Shown: piece after piece, positions 6,241 through 7,558 of the stretch
How positions within the stretch are numbered: the stretch's first letter is position 1
How the letters are laid out: the number at the start of each line of letters is the position of its first letter
From: Desulfobacterales bacterium
Lineage (GTDB): Bacteria > Desulfobacterota > Desulfobacteria > Desulfobacterales > ETH-SRB1
DNA: 7,558 nt
Reading direction: 5' to 3'
NCBI GenBank assembly: GCA_030017395.1
Contig: JASEIZ010000099.1
Span: 1-7,558, forward strand
The notes under the pieces: generated by a model
What the model saw: the letters and a program-made list of their open reading frames with translations, nothing else
Database searches by the model: none
What the model was told of the DNA's origin: nothing
Made by a program: the position numbers and the translations under genes

Positions 6241-6899
6241 AAACGATCAAAGACATGCCCGAACACAGCCGGCCCCGCGAGAAACTGCGGGAAAAAGGCG
6301 CATCTGCTCTGACCGATGAGGAACTGGTGGCCGCTATCCTTGGCCGGGGAGTTAAAGGACTGGATGTGGTTGCCATGTCAAAGAGTGTGGCAAAACTGAT
6401 ACGCAAACACAAAGAAAACCTTTCCGTTGATCACCTTACATCCGTGCCTGGAATGGGACTTGCCAAGGCCGCTCAAATTCTTTCGGCCTTTGAATTAGCA
6501 AGGAGATACCTGCTCAAAGAAACCGTAAAAATCACCAGCGCAAAGGATGTACTACCGCTGGTTGCGGATATAGCCGATAAAAAACAGGAATATTTTGTGT
6601 GCATATCCTTAAACGGAGCAAACGAGGTTATTGAAAAACGTATCGTAACCATCGGCCTTGTGAACAGCAGCCAGATCCATCCCCGTGAAGTCTTTGCCGA
6701 TGTCATAGCAGACCGTGCCGCAGCAGTCATCTTTGCTCACAACCATCCATCAGGCGACCCAAAACCAAGCGAAACCGACGCAAAAACCCACAGGCAGCTT
6801 ACAGAAGCAGGGACAATCCTCGGCCTTCAAATTCTCGACCACATAATAGTAACCAAAAAGGGATATTTCAGCTTTCAGGAAGCCGGATTGATTGGTTAA
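6237..6899 (+). CDS. radC: RadC-family JAB/MPN domain protein
   Basis: The product is 220 residues, about the usual full length for RadC (UPF0758). Residues 1-60 hold the family N-terminus (PREKLREKGASALTDEELVA, then AILGRG). Residues about 62-88 look like a helix-hairpin-helix (LTSVPGMGLAKAAQILSAFE). The C-terminal half is a JAB/JAMM domain with intact metal-ligand motif HNHPSGDPKPSETD at 168-181 (His168, His170, Asp181), preceded by the family block SSQIHPREVF. By homology it would bind zinc as a peptidase-like fold, but the biological activity of RadC is unsettled; the old DNA-repair assignment was withdrawn, and the gene is common on mobile elements and in competence regulons. Its ATG overlaps the ORF6N stop (ATGA), so the two are probably translated together. 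No sign of decay is seen. Confidence 0.92.
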   Translation: MKTIKDMPEHSRPREKLREKGASALTDEELVAAILGRGVKGLDVVAMSKSVAKLIRKHKENLSVDHLTSVPGMGLAKAAQILSAFELARRYLLKETVKITSAKDVLPLVADIADKKQEYFVCISLNGANEVIEKRIVTIGLVNSSQIHPREVFADVIADRAAAVIFAHNHPSGDPKPSETDAKTHRQLTEAGTILGLQILDHIIVTKKGYFSFQEAGLIG

Positions 6900-6918
6900 C
6901 ATAGAGCGAAACCTTGGG

Positions 6919-7236
6919 ATGTTATGTGAAATATGGACATTTAAGACATCATATTACAGCGATCTATTTGTTGCGGCCTTGTCTGCCGTTATTTTCGTAG
7001 CCCATGCCGAACCATATAGCAAGACAGAAGAACTCTGCCTGCAGATTCTTTCCTGGCAAAAACCAATTTATACATTTGAAAGTGATTACAATAAAAACCT
7101 TATTAAAATGGGTGCACGACCGGTAAACATGGACAATCTTTCCCTGTTGGCAAATTTTTGGCAGCAAACATTGATAAGCAGTATTGGATATGAAGAAGCG
7201 AATAAAAAACGTAAAGAGAAAAAAGTCACACCCTGA
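6919..7236 (+). CDS. C-terminal fragment of a short DprA/SLOG-like DNA-processing protein
   Basis: The reading frame is open from a TTG at 6892 (114 residues, overlapping the end of radC). The first ATG is at 6919, giving 105 residues; neither start has a convincing ribosome binding site. From about base 6950, the segment SYYSDLFVAALSAVIFVAHA, then EPYSKTEELCLQILSWQKPIYTFES and NKNLIKMGARPVN, closely follows the end of short DprA-like proteins (pattern yRNRFvAALaD.ifVayA.pGgKTe.fcrevl.wgKPvyTleSe.N..L...GArPv). Those proteins are about 200 residues or more; the first half with the nucleotide-binding Rossmann core is absent here, and radC ends immediately upstream. The Arg-Asn usually found before the AALS segment is replaced (YYSDLF), and the GG of the loop is changed to YS. 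This suggests a 5'-truncated, decaying gene. The tail is basic (KKRKEKK). Family assignment is from memory and moderately sure. Confidence 0.5.
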   Translation: MLCEIWTFKTSYYSDLFVAALSAVIFVAHAEPYSKTEELCLQILSWQKPIYTFESDYNKNLIKMGARPVNMDNLSLLANFWQQTLISSIGYEEANKKRKEKKVTP

Positions 7237-7537
7237 ACATGACAGCTATTTAATGCGGATAAGTAAGGGTGAACTATTGTATAAATTCTATTATTTTCGT
7301 CCCATTGCTGGGCGTCGTGAGCATTTTGAATATCGAATATTAACAAAAGAAAAGACCAATGGGATGTTTGAAATGGTGAGCTATAATTTCAAGATCGTAA
7401 GTGGTGTACCGCAGAAAAGTTCTGTCACCAGGGTTCCTGAAATTTCAAAAGACCAATTAGAGGATATTGTTCAAAATGTCGTCAGAAAAACGAATACCGG
7501 TCCTCACTCTTGTCCAAAAACGGTTTTCAGTGAGTAA
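7190..7537 (+). CDS. Unrecognised small basic protein
   Basis: The product is 115 residues from the ATG at 7190; a TTG two codons earlier is also open. It overlaps the preceding ORF by 47 bp in another frame, and no strong ribosome binding site is seen. The N-terminus is highly basic (MKKRIKNVKRKKSH); the middle is aromatic-rich and looks like beta strand (ELLYKFYYFRPIAGRREHFEY, then NGMFEMVSYNFKIV); the end has an acidic helix-like segment (ISKDQLEDIVQNVVRK). There is no signal peptide, membrane segment or cysteine motif. I recognise no family. The open frame and overlap fit a coupled accessory gene, but it could also be chance. Confidence 0.45.
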   Translation: MKKRIKNVKRKKSHPEHDSYLMRISKGELLYKFYYFRPIAGRREHFEYRILTKEKTNGMFEMVSYNFKIVSGVPQKSSVTRVPEISKDQLEDIVQNVVRKTNTGPHSCPKTVFSE

Positions 7538-7558
7538 AATAATAAGTCATTGAAAAAA
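7538..7558. other. Right edge, no feature seen
   Basis: The last 21 bases are AT-rich and contain no visible terminator stem or start. Confidence 0.4.

Noticed and set aside
6473..6730. Reverse-strand 85-codon frame opposite radC
   Set aside because: radC is intact and conserved on the other strand.
6964..7346. Reverse-strand frames opposite the DprA-like fragment and unknown gene
   Set aside because: The forward frame has family resemblance to DprA-like proteins, and the reverse frames have no recognisable features.

Overview
The window suggests a Gram-negative, probably deltaproteobacterial (Desulfobacterota, Desulfobacterales-like) chromosome of moderate GC. This is inferred from the envelope gene trio (LPP20-like protein, TPR/SLH lipoprotein, FecR-domain protein) and from two kinds of hairpin-forming extragenic repeat that I associate with that group. 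No marker in the window fixes the taxon.

Left edge (1-184): the reverse strand carries the start of an addiction-module antitoxin of the TIGR02574 type. It has a good ribosome binding site, but its frame is broken at a run of eight A residues, and it leaves the window at base 1.

Left half (185-3185, reverse strand): three exported-protein genes run in the same direction: an LPP20/FlgP-like periplasmic protein, a lipoprotein with TPR repeats and C-terminal SLH-like segments, and a FecR-domain protein with a Sec signal peptide. They look like one envelope operon. A 154-bp gap with GGATTAAGG-type repeats separates the second and third genes.

Junction (about 3220-3385): two repeat types are packed together here, a GAAA-loop hairpin repeat and a composite repeat with two identical CCCCGC...GCGGGG hairpins. 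The junction divides the envelope operon from a divergently transcribed accessory block.

Right half (3275-7537, forward strand): the block begins with a fused Type I methyltransferase/specificity (M.S) gene whose normal N-terminus has been replaced by repeat-derived codons. An ORF6N-domain DNA-binding gene follows, then radC (ATGA overlap), then a short ORF matching only the C-terminal part of short DprA/SLOG-like proteins, then an unrecognised 115-residue basic protein. No restriction subunit (HsdR) is visible. The block looks like a partly decayed or rearranged R-M/defence island. The M.S gene keeps methylase motifs I and IV and two AT-rich target-recognition modules, and may survive as an orphan adenine methylase. 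RadC and the DprA-like fragment point to DNA processing or mobile-element biology rather than core metabolism.

The most notable observations are the repeat-made N-terminus of the M.S gene, the near-identical 29-bp repeats bounding its first recognition module, the frameshifted antitoxin, the near-perfect 31-bp palindrome inside the ORF6N gene, and the headless DprA-like ORF. None of these amounts to a demonstrated new system.
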